DNA from: Dehalococcoidia bacterium
Lineage (GTDB): Bacteria > Chloroflexota > Dehalococcoidia > JAUYDP01
Assembly (NCBI GenBank): GCA_030691805.1
Contig: JAUYDP010000192.1
Location: 1-10,297 of the forward strand
Direction: 5' to 3'
DNA length: 10,297 bases
Shown here: positions 1-6,588 of the stretch, in pieces
How positions within the stretch are numbered: the stretch's first letter is position 1
How the letters are laid out: each line of letters begins with the position of its first letter
The notes under the pieces: model-generated
Seen by the model: the letters and a program-made list of their open reading frames with translations, nothing else
The model's database searches: none
Told to the model about the DNA's origin: nothing
Made by a program: the position numbers and the translations under genes

Positions 1-120
1 TTCCACTGGTGGCTTCCCCCCTTTGGGCATTTGTAAGAACTGGGCATTTTGTCCCTCCGGTCCGGTTTACACCATTTTAGGCGATGCAAACACTCACCAC
101 AACATTCCATAAACCGTAGT
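1..120. other. Non-coding stretch, no gene seen
   Basis: I see no credible gene here. Open frames entering from this stretch run into the palindromic repeats downstream and resemble no protein I know. The only structure noticed is a short imperfect direct repeat (tgggcatttgt near 25-35, tgggcattttgt near 41-52). The end of an upstream gene cannot be excluded. Confidence 0.5.
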
Positions 121-140
121 GGCGGACGTCCCTGTCCGCC
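121..140. repeat. Small palindromic repeat (GGCGGAC hairpin)
   Basis: The sequence ggcggacgtccctgtccgcc folds into a perfect 7-bp stem (GGCGGAC/GTCCGCC) with a 6-nt loop. The same arm recurs at 168-174, inverted at 471-477, and as a complete hairpin inside the YfhO-like gene at 9938-9958. This indicates a dispersed palindromic repeat family rather than a gene-specific terminator. There is no T-run after it. Confidence 0.7.
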
Positions 141-175
141 AAGGCCCAAACCCCACCAAACCGTATCGGCGGACG

Positions 176-201
176 TCTCGAGCTTGTTGAAAAACTCGAG
201 A
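176..201. repeat. Hairpin inside left arm of composite element
   Basis: A perfect 7-bp stem, tctcgag (176-182) with ctcgaga (195-201), encloses the 12-nt loop cttgttgaaaaa. It overlaps the left arm of the 168-477 element. No T-tract follows, so I do not call it a terminator. Confidence 0.5.
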
Positions 202-215
202 AATGGAGGGCCTTC

Positions 216-249
216 CAGGGGCACCGTGGCGGGACAGGCGTTGCCCCTG
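216..249. repeat. Inverted repeat caggggca/tgcccctg
   Basis: A perfect 8-bp inverted pair lies at 216-223 and 242-249, separated by 18 nt. The word caggggca recurs at 9963-9970 in the repeat block inside the YfhO-like gene, which supports a shared dispersed repeat family. Confidence 0.5.
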
Positions 250-421
250 TAGTGGCGAGGCATGCCTCGCTGGTACAAGACGGGGACATGCGCGGTGCTA
301 CCACACGCGGGCGCGCAGGGACCCACTGAGGCTGCTCCATCCCAGACCATGCCAGCGCCACCGCTACCACACGCGGGCGCGCAGGGACCCACTGACTGGC
401 GAGGCATGCCTCGCCACTACA
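248..421. repeat. Perfect 23-bp inverted repeat with nested palindromes
   Basis: The 23 bases at 248-270 are exactly the reverse complement of 399-421. Each arm contains the 16-bp perfect palindrome gcgaggcatgcctcgc, and the right copy extends to a 20-bp palindrome (397-416). The arms enclose the two 33-bp direct repeats. Identity this complete in non-coding DNA suggests recent origin or ongoing selection or conversion. Confidence 0.75.
297..395. repeat. Two identical 33-bp direct repeats, 33 nt apart
   Basis: Positions 297-329 and 363-395 are identical over 33 bp, beginning gctaccacacgcggg and ending gacccactga, and are separated by exactly 33 nt. The minus strand of each unit could read WVPARPRVVA, which recalls the short dispersed repeats that often appear in annotations as WVPA-type peptides. 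With only two copies, inside a larger inverted-repeat structure and with no cas gene, it is not called a CRISPR array. Confidence 0.7.
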
Positions 422-477
422 ATCGCTAGGGGGTCTTCCCCCCAAACGGCTTTTTCAACAACTTCTCCCTGTCCGCC

Positions 478-549
478 AAGGGGTGGTTGGGGGGAACCGA
501 ACTATTTCGCGGCCGGCTCCGGTGGGCTGGCCCAATTCAACTACAACGG
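478..549. other. Non-coding spacer before argF promoter
   Basis: A GC-rich spacer lies between the repeat element and the argF promoter. No gene, T-box, ARG-box or riboswitch-like structure was recognised by eye. Confidence 0.4.
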
Positions 550-578
550 TTGAACCGTCCGCCTTCCAAGGCTATAAT
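550..578 (+). promoter_or_regulatory. Sigma-70-type promoter of the argF-led operon
   Basis: A -35 box TTGAAC (550-555) and a perfect -10 box TATAAT (573-578) are separated by the optimal 17 bp. Transcription would start near 584-587, giving a leader of about 20 nt before the argF ATG. A purine-rich ribosome site, gagaggggt (591-599), lies just upstream of the ATG at 605. No other strong promoter was noticed between here and 7268, so this one may serve all seven genes. Confidence 0.8.
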
Positions 579-604
579 GGGCAAGATATAGAGAGGGGTT
601 TAAA

Positions 605-1507
605 ATGCATCTGCTCAGTATGACCGACCTTACCGCCGGCGAAATACGGGAGCTAATCCGTCATGCGGTAGCCATGAAGGGGCAGGGGTGTCTCTCCCTA
701 CTAGCTGGCCGGTCTCTTGGACTCGTCTTCGAGAGGCCAAGCCTCCGGACCCGGGTGAGCTTCGAGGTGGCCATGAATCAACTGGGAGGCCATTCCCTCT
801 ACCTCTCACCGGAAGAGATAGGACTTGGGCACCGGGAGGCAGTGGGAGACGTAGGAGCGGTGCTGAGCCGCTATGTCCATGGGATGGTGGCCAGGGTCCG
901 CTCCCAGCCCAGCCTCCATCTTCTGGCCCAGCACTCCAGCGTTCCGGTGATAAACGGCCTTTCCGATGAGGAACACCCCTGCCAGGCCCTCTCCGACTTG
1001 CTCACCATCTACGAGAAAAAGGGGAGCACGGATGGCCTGGTCCTGACCTACGTTGGCGATGGAAACAATGTGGCCCATAGCCTTCTTCTCGCCGGCTGCT
1101 TGATGGGCATGGAGGTCCGCCTGGCCAGCCCGCGGGAGTACGAGGTCTTTCCCACTGTCGTCGCCAAGGCCAGAGAGCTGGCCTCGCATAACGGGGGAAA
1201 GGTCATGCTAACCGAGGACCCCCAGGAGGCCGCTGAAAACGCGGATGTCCTCTACACCGACGTCTGGTACAGCATGGGCCATGAGGAAGAGAGGGACGTA
1301 AGGCGCAAAGTCTTCGCACCCTACCAGGTAAACGCGGCGCTGATGGCCCGGGCCAGAGCTAACGCTATCTTCATGCACAACCTCCCTGCCCACCGTGGCG
1401 AGGAGGTAACCGACGAGGTAATTGACGGGCCTGGGTCGGTGGTGCTGGACCAGGCGGAAAACCGTCTACATATGCAGAAGGCCATCCTGGCTAAGCTCCT
1501 CAGATAG
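605..1507 (+). CDS. argF: Ornithine carbamoyltransferase (ArgF)
   Basis: Cytosolic enzyme that joins carbamoyl phosphate to L-ornithine to give citrulline, in arginine biosynthesis. The 300 residues match the usual family length. The N-terminal carbamoyl-phosphate domain has FERPSLRTRVSFE (S46-R50), a variant of STRTR, and HPCQ at 124-127. The C-terminal ornithine domain has DVWYSMG (219-225), whose SMG signature separates ornithine from aspartate carbamoyltransferases, and HNLPAHR (258-264). The last motif is HCLPA in E. coli OTC, where Cys273 contacts ornithine; here the position is Asn259. The ATG is placed by the ribosome site at 591-599 and by alignment with the family start. It is the first gene after the promoter, and cdaA begins 10 nt after its stop. 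N-acetyl- or N-succinylornithine carbamoyltransferase is a less likely alternative because SMG is present. Confidence 0.93.
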   Translation: MHLLSMTDLTAGEIRELIRHAVAMKGQGCLSLLAGRSLGLVFERPSLRTRVSFEVAMNQLGGHSLYLSPEEIGLGHREAVGDVGAVLSRYVHGMVARVRSQPSLHLLAQHSSVPVINGLSDEEHPCQALSDLLTIYEKKGSTDGLVLTYVGDGNNVAHSLLLAGCLMGMEVRLASPREYEVFPTVVAKARELASHNGGKVMLTEDPQEAAENADVLYTDVWYSMGHEEERDVRRKVFAPYQVNAALMARARANAIFMHNLPAHRGEEVTDEVIDGPGSVVLDQAENRLHMQKAILAKLLR

Positions 1508-1517
1508 GAGGAGAATA

Positions 1518-2339
1518 ATGCCCGACCTTGGGCAGACCTTCCTGCCAATCCTCTCACGATTTGACCTCCGGAGCCTGGTGGACATCCTCCTGGTGGCCTT
1601 TATCTTTTATCTGCTGTTCCTGTTGCTGAAGGACACCGTGGCCATGACCCTACTGCGGGGCATCGCTATCCTGGTGGCCTTCACCGTCATCCTGGGCAAT
1701 GTGCTTCAACTCACTGTGCTAAACTGGCTGGTAAGGGCTTCTTTCACCGCCCTGCTAGTTGCCATTCCCATCATCTTCCAGCCGGAGTTACGGCGGGCGC
1801 TGGAGAGGGTCGGCCGCACCGGCCTGCGGGAGGCGATGGGAGTCGCCCCGGCGGAGGGCCTGCTGGAGGTACTGGCCCGCTCCTGTCGCCGCCTGGCCGA
1901 CCGCCGCTACGGCGCTTTGATCGTCCTGGAACGGGAGACGGGCCTTCAGGAGTACATAGACACTGGCATCCGGGTGGATGGCGCTACCTCCGCGGAGTTG
2001 CTTATGACTATCTTCTTCCCCAACTCCCCGCTCCACGATGGCGCGGCCATTCTTCGAAATGGGCGCATCGAAGCCGCCAGTTGCGTGCTGCCACTCTCCG
2101 AAGAGATACCCAGGCACGCCGGGGTGGGCACTCGCCACAGAGCGGCCGTAGGGGTGACGGAGAAGAGCGATGCCATTACACTGGTCGTCTCCGAGGAGTC
2201 CGGTGGGATCTCCCTGGCCTATAACGGGCGTATTATTCGCAATCTGGATGAATCCAGGCTCATCCGCCTGCTTGCCCGGCTTTACGGGACTAAGGGGAGA
2301 CGCCCCCTCGGGGTCCTACGAAGCTTCGTGAAAGGATAG
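1518..2339 (+). CDS. cdaA: Diadenylate cyclase CdaA (c-di-AMP synthase)
   Basis: Membrane-bound enzyme that condenses two ATP into cyclic di-AMP, a second messenger controlling potassium and osmolyte balance and wall homeostasis in many bacteria. The 273-residue product has three N-terminal membrane segments (about 20-38, 44-62, 66-88) and then a DAC domain (about 100-260). The catalytic motifs are intact: DGA at 174-176 (in SPLHDGAAIL) and RHR at 206-208 (in GTRHRAA). The frame is open upstream to 1422 inside argF, but the ATG at 1518 is preferred because AGGAGG lies at 1506-1511 with ideal spacing and the protein then starts like CdaA. The YbbR-type partner begins 4 nt downstream, the classic cdaA-cdaR pairing. 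The usual third member in Firmicutes, glmM, is absent here. Confidence 0.95.
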   Translation: MPDLGQTFLPILSRFDLRSLVDILLVAFIFYLLFLLLKDTVAMTLLRGIAILVAFTVILGNVLQLTVLNWLVRASFTALLVAIPIIFQPELRRALERVGRTGLREAMGVAPAEGLLEVLARSCRRLADRRYGALIVLERETGLQEYIDTGIRVDGATSAELLMTIFFPNSPLHDGAAILRNGRIEAASCVLPLSEEIPRHAGVGTRHRAAVGVTEKSDAITLVVSEESGGISLAYNGRIIRNLDESRLIRLLARLYGTKGRRPLGVLRSFVKG

Positions 2340-2343
2340 GTCG

Positions 2344-3609
2344 GTGCTGTCCATACTGAGAGAGCTACTGGTAGAGACACTCTGGATCTCTCGCTTCCTC
2401 TTCAAAGGGATGATGGACTCCATTCGCAGCAACAGCGGATGGGCGGTGCTGGCAATTCTTCTTTCGGCCACCCTCTGGGTTATAGTCACGGGCGAACAGA
2501 ACCCTCCCAAAGTAGATGTGTTTTCCAGCCCGATCCCAGTTGAGGCCGTCAATGTTCCCCCAGACCTGGGCGTCCTGGGCGAGGTGCAGTTTGTGCGCGT
2601 GCGCATCAGCGCCATGCCGGAGTTGTGGGCGCGTCTCTCCGCCGGCTCTTTCCGGGCCACAACCGACCTGAGCAGCGTGCGGCCCGGGACCCAGGAGGTC
2701 GGAGTAAGGGTCACGTCCAACGAGTCCCAGGTGCGTATCTTGGAAGTGGTGCCCCCTAAGATACCCACCACCGTCGAGGCGATGGACTTTCGCCAGGTGC
2801 AGGTAAAGGTCAATCTAGTAGGAGCCGTACCCCTCGGAGTGTCTATCGGCGTTCCCAAGCCTGCCGTCTCCTCGGTTATCGCCCGCGGGCCAGCCCCGCT
2901 GGTGGGCCGAGTGGAGTCGGCGGCGGTAGACATCCCCTTGGAAGGGCTGCGGGTCTCCATCAATAACCAGAGCTTCAATCTCATCCCCCGTAACTCTTCC
3001 GGCAACCGCATCGAGGGAGTCAACCTGGAACCCTCTGCGGTGGTAGTAACCTTGCCTGTGGAACAGCATATCACCTACCGTTCCGTTTCTCTTCTGGCCA
3101 CGTTGCAGGGCCAGGCGCCGGATGGCTACTGGGTAAGCGGCCTGCGGGTTGACCCCACAACCGTTACGGTGGCCGGCCCCCGAGAGGCCCTGGAGCCGTT
3201 AACCTACCTGGGAACCCAGCCCATAGACGTAAGCAGATTGGACAGCGATACGGCCAGGGCCGTCAACGTAGCCATCCCCCCCGGGCTCTCCCTCATCGAG
3301 CCCAAAAGCGCCTCCGTCTTAGTCCTTATCTTCGTCTCCCCCGTTCAAGGCAGCCAAACCGTGTCCGTCGCGCCGGCCCTGAACGGGCTTTCTCCCGACC
3401 TCAAGGCGACGGTGGGGAGCGTTCCCATTACGGTCTCCGGTCCGGCGGCCCGGCTCCGGCAGCTCAAGACTACCGATATAAGCGTTAGCCTAGACCTCCA
3501 GGGGCTGGGGCCTGGCGCGCACCAGTTAAAGCCCAATGTGAACGTGCCCAGCGGACTGGAGATAATACAGCCCGTTAGCTCCGTGACAGTGACCCTGTCA
3601 AGGGGATAG
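2344..3609 (+). CDS. cdaR: YbbR-domain protein, CdaR-type regulator of CdaA
   Basis: Probable membrane-anchored, extracytoplasmic partner that modulates CdaA; this role is known for CdaR/YbbR of Firmicutes and is inferred here from synteny. The 421-residue product has a short cytoplasmic N-terminus, one membrane segment (about 32-49, WAVLAILLSATLWVIV), and then about four YbbR-like beta repeats (roughly 52-145, 150-243, 246-335, 340-420). Typical repeat phrases such as VTVAGPREALEPL and ITVSGPAARLRQL are visible. The GTG at 2344 follows the cdaA stop by 4 nt, with a modest purine-rich site inside the end of cdaA (gaaaggatagg), so coupled translation is likely. The stop at 3609 is 2 nt before der. 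Sequence between YbbR proteins diverges strongly, so the direction of regulation cannot be read from it. Confidence 0.88.
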   Translation: MLSILRELLVETLWISRFLFKGMMDSIRSNSGWAVLAILLSATLWVIVTGEQNPPKVDVFSSPIPVEAVNVPPDLGVLGEVQFVRVRISAMPELWARLSAGSFRATTDLSSVRPGTQEVGVRVTSNESQVRILEVVPPKIPTTVEAMDFRQVQVKVNLVGAVPLGVSIGVPKPAVSSVIARGPAPLVGRVESAAVDIPLEGLRVSINNQSFNLIPRNSSGNRIEGVNLEPSAVVVTLPVEQHITYRSVSLLATLQGQAPDGYWVSGLRVDPTTVTVAGPREALEPLTYLGTQPIDVSRLDSDTARAVNVAIPPGLSLIEPKSASVLVLIFVSPVQGSQTVSVAPALNGLSPDLKATVGSVPITVSGPAARLRQLKTTDISVSLDLQGLGPGAHQLKPNVNVPSGLEIIQPVSSVTVTLSRG

Positions 3610-3611
3610 GA

Positions 3612-4952
3612 GTGGCCAAGCCAATCGTAGCCATCGTCGGCCGCCCCAACGTAGGTAAGTCCACCCTGTTCAACCGCTTGGCCGGGCAGCGCCTGGCCAT
3701 TGTGGAAGACGTGCCCGGCACCACCCGGGACCGCCTCTACACGGACGTGGAGTGGAGAGACCGCTCCCTCACTGTCGTGGACACGGGAGGTCTCTGGCCC
3801 CGGGCCGAGAAGGACCTGGAGGCCCAGGTCCGGCTCCAGGTGGAGGAGGCTATCCAGGAGGCCGACGTCATCGTCTTTCTGGTTGACGTGACTTCGGGAC
3901 TGCTGCCCGACGACTATTATATCGCCGAGCAGCTCCGGCGCTCCGAGAAGCCGGTCTTGCTGGTAGTTACCAAGGTGGATAACCCACGCCGCCGGGGCGA
4001 CGTCCCTCTCTTTTATGAGTTGGGAATAGGAGACCCCATTGCCATCAGCGCCTATCACGGCACCGGTATACGAGAGTTGCTGGACAGCGTGCTGGAAGGG
4101 CTGCCGGATATGCCGGAGGCCGAAGAGATGCCAGAAACGCCCAAGGTGGCAATCGTGGGAAGGCCCAACACCGGCAAGTCTTCGCTGCTCAACGCCTTCC
4201 TGGGCCAGGAACGGGCCATAGTGAATGAAAAGCCGGGCACCACCCGGGACAGCATTGACACTATCCTCACCTGGGACGGCCAGAGCCTATTGCTGATAGA
4301 TACGGCCGGCATCCGCCGGAGGGGCCGTATTGAAGCGGGAGTTGAGTACTACAGCAGTCTGCGCGCTTTCCGCGCCATCGAACGGGCGGACGTGGCCCTC
4401 CTGGTCCTGGACGCCTCAGAAGGCGCCACCGCCCAGGATACCCATATCGCCGGCTACATCCGCGATTCCTTCAAGGGGGCAGTCCTGGTGGTGAACAAAT
4501 GGGACCTGGTCGCTACGGAACACTGGAAAGAACCGCAGAACGAATGGGAAGAAGCCATACGCCAGAGGTTCCGGTTTATGGACTATGCGCCCATCCTCTT
4601 CATCTCGGCCAAAACCCGCCGGGGGATCAAAGAAATCCTGCCGGTCACCCTCCAGGTTCACCAGGAGAGGCAAAAGCGAATACCAACGGGGATGCTGAAC
4701 CAGATGCTCGAGAAGACGCTGGCCGCCCATCCTCCCCCCAGCAGGAGAGGCCGCCAATTGAAAATACACTATGTGACCCAGGCGGAGACCCGGCCTCCGA
4801 CCTTCGTGTTCTTCGTAAACGACCGGGACCTGGTGCATTTCTCCTACGAGCGCCACCTGGAGAACCGGCTGCGTGATGCCTTCGGATTCATGGGGACACC
4901 CATCAGGCTGGTGTTCAAGGCTCGAGAGAGGAAGGATAGAGAAAGGTCTTGA
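3612..4952 (+). CDS. der: Ribosome assembly GTPase Der (EngA)
   Basis: Tandem-domain GTPase needed for maturation of the 50S ribosomal subunit in the cytoplasm. The 446 residues fit the family. First G domain: GRPNVGKS (10-17), PGTTRD (35-40), DTGG (57-60) and a G4 of TKVD (120-123), where NKxD is the rule. Second G domain: GRPNTGKS (183-190), PGTTRD (208-213), DTAG (230-233), NKWD (295-298) and SAK (332-334). A C-terminal KH-like domain (about 355-440) contains the family stretch around TFVFFVN. The start is GTG at 3612, with aggggatagg immediately upstream overlapping the cdaR stop. Its stop overlaps the plsY start by 4 nt (TTGA, 4949-4952). The der-plsY-gpsA order is a familiar linkage in several bacterial groups. 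Confidence 0.97.
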   Translation: MAKPIVAIVGRPNVGKSTLFNRLAGQRLAIVEDVPGTTRDRLYTDVEWRDRSLTVVDTGGLWPRAEKDLEAQVRLQVEEAIQEADVIVFLVDVTSGLLPDDYYIAEQLRRSEKPVLLVVTKVDNPRRRGDVPLFYELGIGDPIAISAYHGTGIRELLDSVLEGLPDMPEAEEMPETPKVAIVGRPNTGKSSLLNAFLGQERAIVNEKPGTTRDSIDTILTWDGQSLLLIDTAGIRRRGRIEAGVEYYSSLRAFRAIERADVALLVLDASEGATAQDTHIAGYIRDSFKGAVLVVNKWDLVATEHWKEPQNEWEEAIRQRFRFMDYAPILFISAKTRRGIKEILPVTLQVHQERQKRIPTGMLNQMLEKTLAAHPPPSRRGRQLKIHYVTQAETRPPTFVFFVNDRDLVHFSYERHLENRLRDAFGFMGTPIRLVFKARERKDRERS

Positions 4953-5575
4953 GCTACGTGTATTTATTGGCCGTATGCCTGGCCTCCTACCTTTACGGTT
5001 CGATACCCTTCGGCCTGGCCCTGGGCAAGGCCCGTGGAGTAGACGTGCGCCAGCACGGCAGCGGGCGCACGGGCGCAGCCAACACCCTGCGCACCCTCGG
5101 CCTTGGCGCTTCCGCGGTGGCCTTCGCGGGTGACTTCTCCAAGGGAGTCGTGGCGGTGGTCCTGGCACGGGTCTTCACCGGCAGCCCGGCGGCGGAGGCA
5201 ATAGCCGCCATGTTTGCGGTTGCCGGACACAACTGGTCGGCCTTCATCGGGTTTCGAGGAGGACGCGGAGTGGCGGCTTCCGTCGGGGCAGTGGCGCTCA
5301 TGTTCCCTCCCGCCGTTGGGGTTGGGGTAGTGGTCTTCGCCTGCGTGCTGGCCGCCAGCCGCTACGTTTCTCTGGCGTCTATTATCGCCTCGGCCTCGGT
5401 TCCCGTGGCCCTGGCGCCAATGGTGTTAATGGGAATCGCCCCGGCGGAGTACCTGGCTTTCAGTATCGTAGCCGCTGTTCTGATAATACTCCAGCATAAG
5501 GACAATCTGGAGCGCCTGCGGGCAGGCGCTGAGCGTCGCCTGGGTGAGAAAGCGGAGAGGAAAGCCGGCCCTTGA
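4949..5575 (+). CDS. plsY: Acyl-phosphate:glycerol-3-phosphate acyltransferase PlsY
   Basis: Integral membrane enzyme that moves an acyl group from acyl phosphate (made by PlsX) to the 1-position of sn-glycerol 3-phosphate, forming lysophosphatidate. The 208-residue product has several membrane segments and the three cytosolic signature loops: GSIPFGLALGK with GSGRTGAANTLR (17-48), GHNWSAFIGFRGGRGVA (93-109) and HKDNLERLRAG (183-193). GSGRTGAAN differs from the more common GSGNIGATN. The start is taken as TTG at 4949 because it places the family N-terminus (SYVYLLAVCLASYLYGSIP) correctly and overlaps the der stop; the ribosome site is weak, so coupling with der is likely. gpsA, which makes its acceptor substrate, follows with another TTGA overlap. 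plsX is not in the window. Confidence 0.95.
   Translation: MSYVYLLAVCLASYLYGSIPFGLALGKARGVDVRQHGSGRTGAANTLRTLGLGASAVAFAGDFSKGVVAVVLARVFTGSPAAEAIAAMFAVAGHNWSAFIGFRGGRGVAASVGAVALMFPPAVGVGVVVFACVLAASRYVSLASIIASASVPVALAPMVLMGIAPAEYLAFSIVAAVLIILQHKDNLERLRAGAERRLGEKAERKAGP
5511..5530. repeat. Palindrome within plsY 3' end
   Basis: The bases agcgcctgc and gcaggcgct form a perfect 9-bp stem with a 2-nt loop inside codons for ERLRAGA. These residues belong to the conserved PlsY C-terminal motif, so the palindrome may be a by-product of GC-rich coding rather than an inserted repeat. Confidence 0.3.
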
Positions 5576-6588
5576 GCAAGGCCGCCATTGTCGGCACAAC
5601 CACCTGGGGCGTAACCCTGTCCATGCTCCTGGCGCAGAAAGGCGTTTCGGTAACGCTGATAGCCCGCAGCCCCGAGGAGGCTTCCCGCCTGGCAGCAGCC
5701 GGGGAGCACCCGGTCTTCCTCCCCGGGATACCCTTCCCTCCGGGCCTGGTAGTCGCTCCCATACAGTCCTTTAGCCAAGAGCCGGATCAGGCCCTTGTTC
5801 TCGCGGTTCCATCGGCCTCCATGCGCCGCAATCTTCTCGATCTCAGGGACAGGCTGGCCGCAGGGGCGCTGGTGGTGAGCGCATCCAAGGGGCTGGAGAC
5901 AGGCAGCGGCCTGCGCATGTCCGAGGTAATCTCCGAGGAGCTAGGCCGGGAGCTGAGTCCCCGCATTTGCGTATTATCAGGACCGAACCTGGCCCGTGAA
6001 GTGGCGCGGGGCCTTCCAGCGGTAGCCGTAGTTGCCTCCACCGACATCGCCGCCGCCGAAGAAGTCCGTGAGCTTTTTATGGCCCCCACCTTCCGGGTAT
6101 ACACCAACCCCGATTTAATTGGGGTGGAGATGGGAGGATCCCTGAAAAATATCATCGCCCTGGGCGCCGGCATAAGTGACGGATTGGGCTACGGGGATAA
6201 CGCCAAGGCGGCCCTGGTCACCCGGGGCCTGGCCGAGATAACCCGCCTGGGAGTGGCCCTGGGGGCCAGGCCGGCCACCTTCGCCGGCCTGGCGGGGCTG
6301 GGGGACCTGGTGACAACCTGCGCCAGCCCCCTGAGCCGAAACCACTTCGTCGGCGAACAGCTCGCCAGGGGCCGGTCGCTGGAAGAGATACTGGCCTCTA
6401 TGGTCAATGTTGCCGAGGGCGTGAATACCACGCGCGCCGCCTACGATCTGGCCCAGAGGTTGGGGATAGACATGCCCATCACCGGCCAGATGTACCGGGT
6501 TCTCTTCCAGGGCAAGGAGCCCCGCCGGGCGGTCGCCGAGCTTATGCTGCGTGAGGCCAAGCCGGAGTTGGAGAGTTTTCCATTATGA
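5572..6588 (+). CDS. gpsA: Glycerol-3-phosphate dehydrogenase [NAD(P)+] GpsA
   Basis: Cytosolic enzyme reducing dihydroxyacetone phosphate to sn-glycerol 3-phosphate, the backbone used by PlsY encoded just upstream. At 338 residues it is of normal length. The N-terminal Rossmann domain begins AAIVGTTTWGVTL; the dinucleotide loop reads G-T-T-T-W-G (8-13), where GxGxWG (as in GAGSWG) is usual. SASKGLE (103-109) and LSGPNLAREVARG (135-147) follow. The C-terminal domain carries the catalytic lysine region GGSLKNIIALGAG (K192) and AGLGDLVTTCASPLSRN (241-257). Start TTG at 5572 overlaps the plsY stop by 4 nt, with GGAGAGG at 5554-5560. The stop overlaps the next ATG (ATGA, 6585-6588). The altered glycine could affect cofactor choice, but the rest looks fully functional. 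Confidence 0.96.
   Translation: MSKAAIVGTTTWGVTLSMLLAQKGVSVTLIARSPEEASRLAAAGEHPVFLPGIPFPPGLVVAPIQSFSQEPDQALVLAVPSASMRRNLLDLRDRLAAGALVVSASKGLETGSGLRMSEVISEELGRELSPRICVLSGPNLAREVARGLPAVAVVASTDIAAAEEVRELFMAPTFRVYTNPDLIGVEMGGSLKNIIALGAGISDGLGYGDNAKAALVTRGLAEITRLGVALGARPATFAGLAGLGDLVTTCASPLSRNHFVGEQLARGRSLEEILASMVNVAEGVNTTRAAYDLAQRLGIDMPITGQMYRVLFQGKEPRRAVAELMLREAKPELESFPL

Larger units (their letters stand above)
168..477. repeat. Composite element with inverted ends (MITE-like)
   Basis: The left end (168-194) and right end (451-477) are 27-nt inverted arms. Each has GGCGGAC on the outside and ttgttgaaaaa on the inside, with a divergent 9-nt middle; 20 of 27 positions match. Between them lie further nested inverted and direct repeats (216-249, 248-270/399-421, 297-395). 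There is no transposase frame. The layout suits a non-autonomous palindromic element, or several that inserted into one another. Calling it mobile is inference; the inverted arms are seen directly. Confidence 0.55.

Noticed and set aside
297..395. Two-repeat CRISPR array
   Set aside because: Only two repeats, no cas genes, and the repeats are embedded in a larger inverted-repeat element of the kind found dispersed in genomes.
120..480. Degraded insertion sequence with a transposase remnant
   Set aside because: Inverted ends are present but no frame resembles any transposase, so only a non-autonomous repeat is supported.
49..553. Small open frames on both strands (49-252 +, 203-553 +, 77-445 -)
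   Set aside because: They translate the palindromic repeats into Arg/Pro-rich low-information peptides, overlap each other on both strands, and lack family motifs and good ribosome sites.
478..604. T-box, ARG box or other arginine-responsive leader before argF
   Set aside because: The predicted leader is only about 20 nt, and no matching structure or operator was recognised.
1422..1517. N-terminal extension of CdaA into argF
   Set aside because: The extra 32 residues are out-of-frame argF sequence; AGGAGG directly before the ATG at 1518 and the family N-terminus favour the shorter form.
2316..3074. 252-codon open frame on the minus strand
   Set aside because: Fully antisense to the YbbR-type gene, Ser/Thr/Arg-rich with no motifs; a frame shadow in GC-rich coding DNA.
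4416..5168. 250-codon open frame on the minus strand
   Set aside because: Antisense to der and plsY, which both have clear family motifs; its Arg/Pro-rich translation is typical of a shadow frame.
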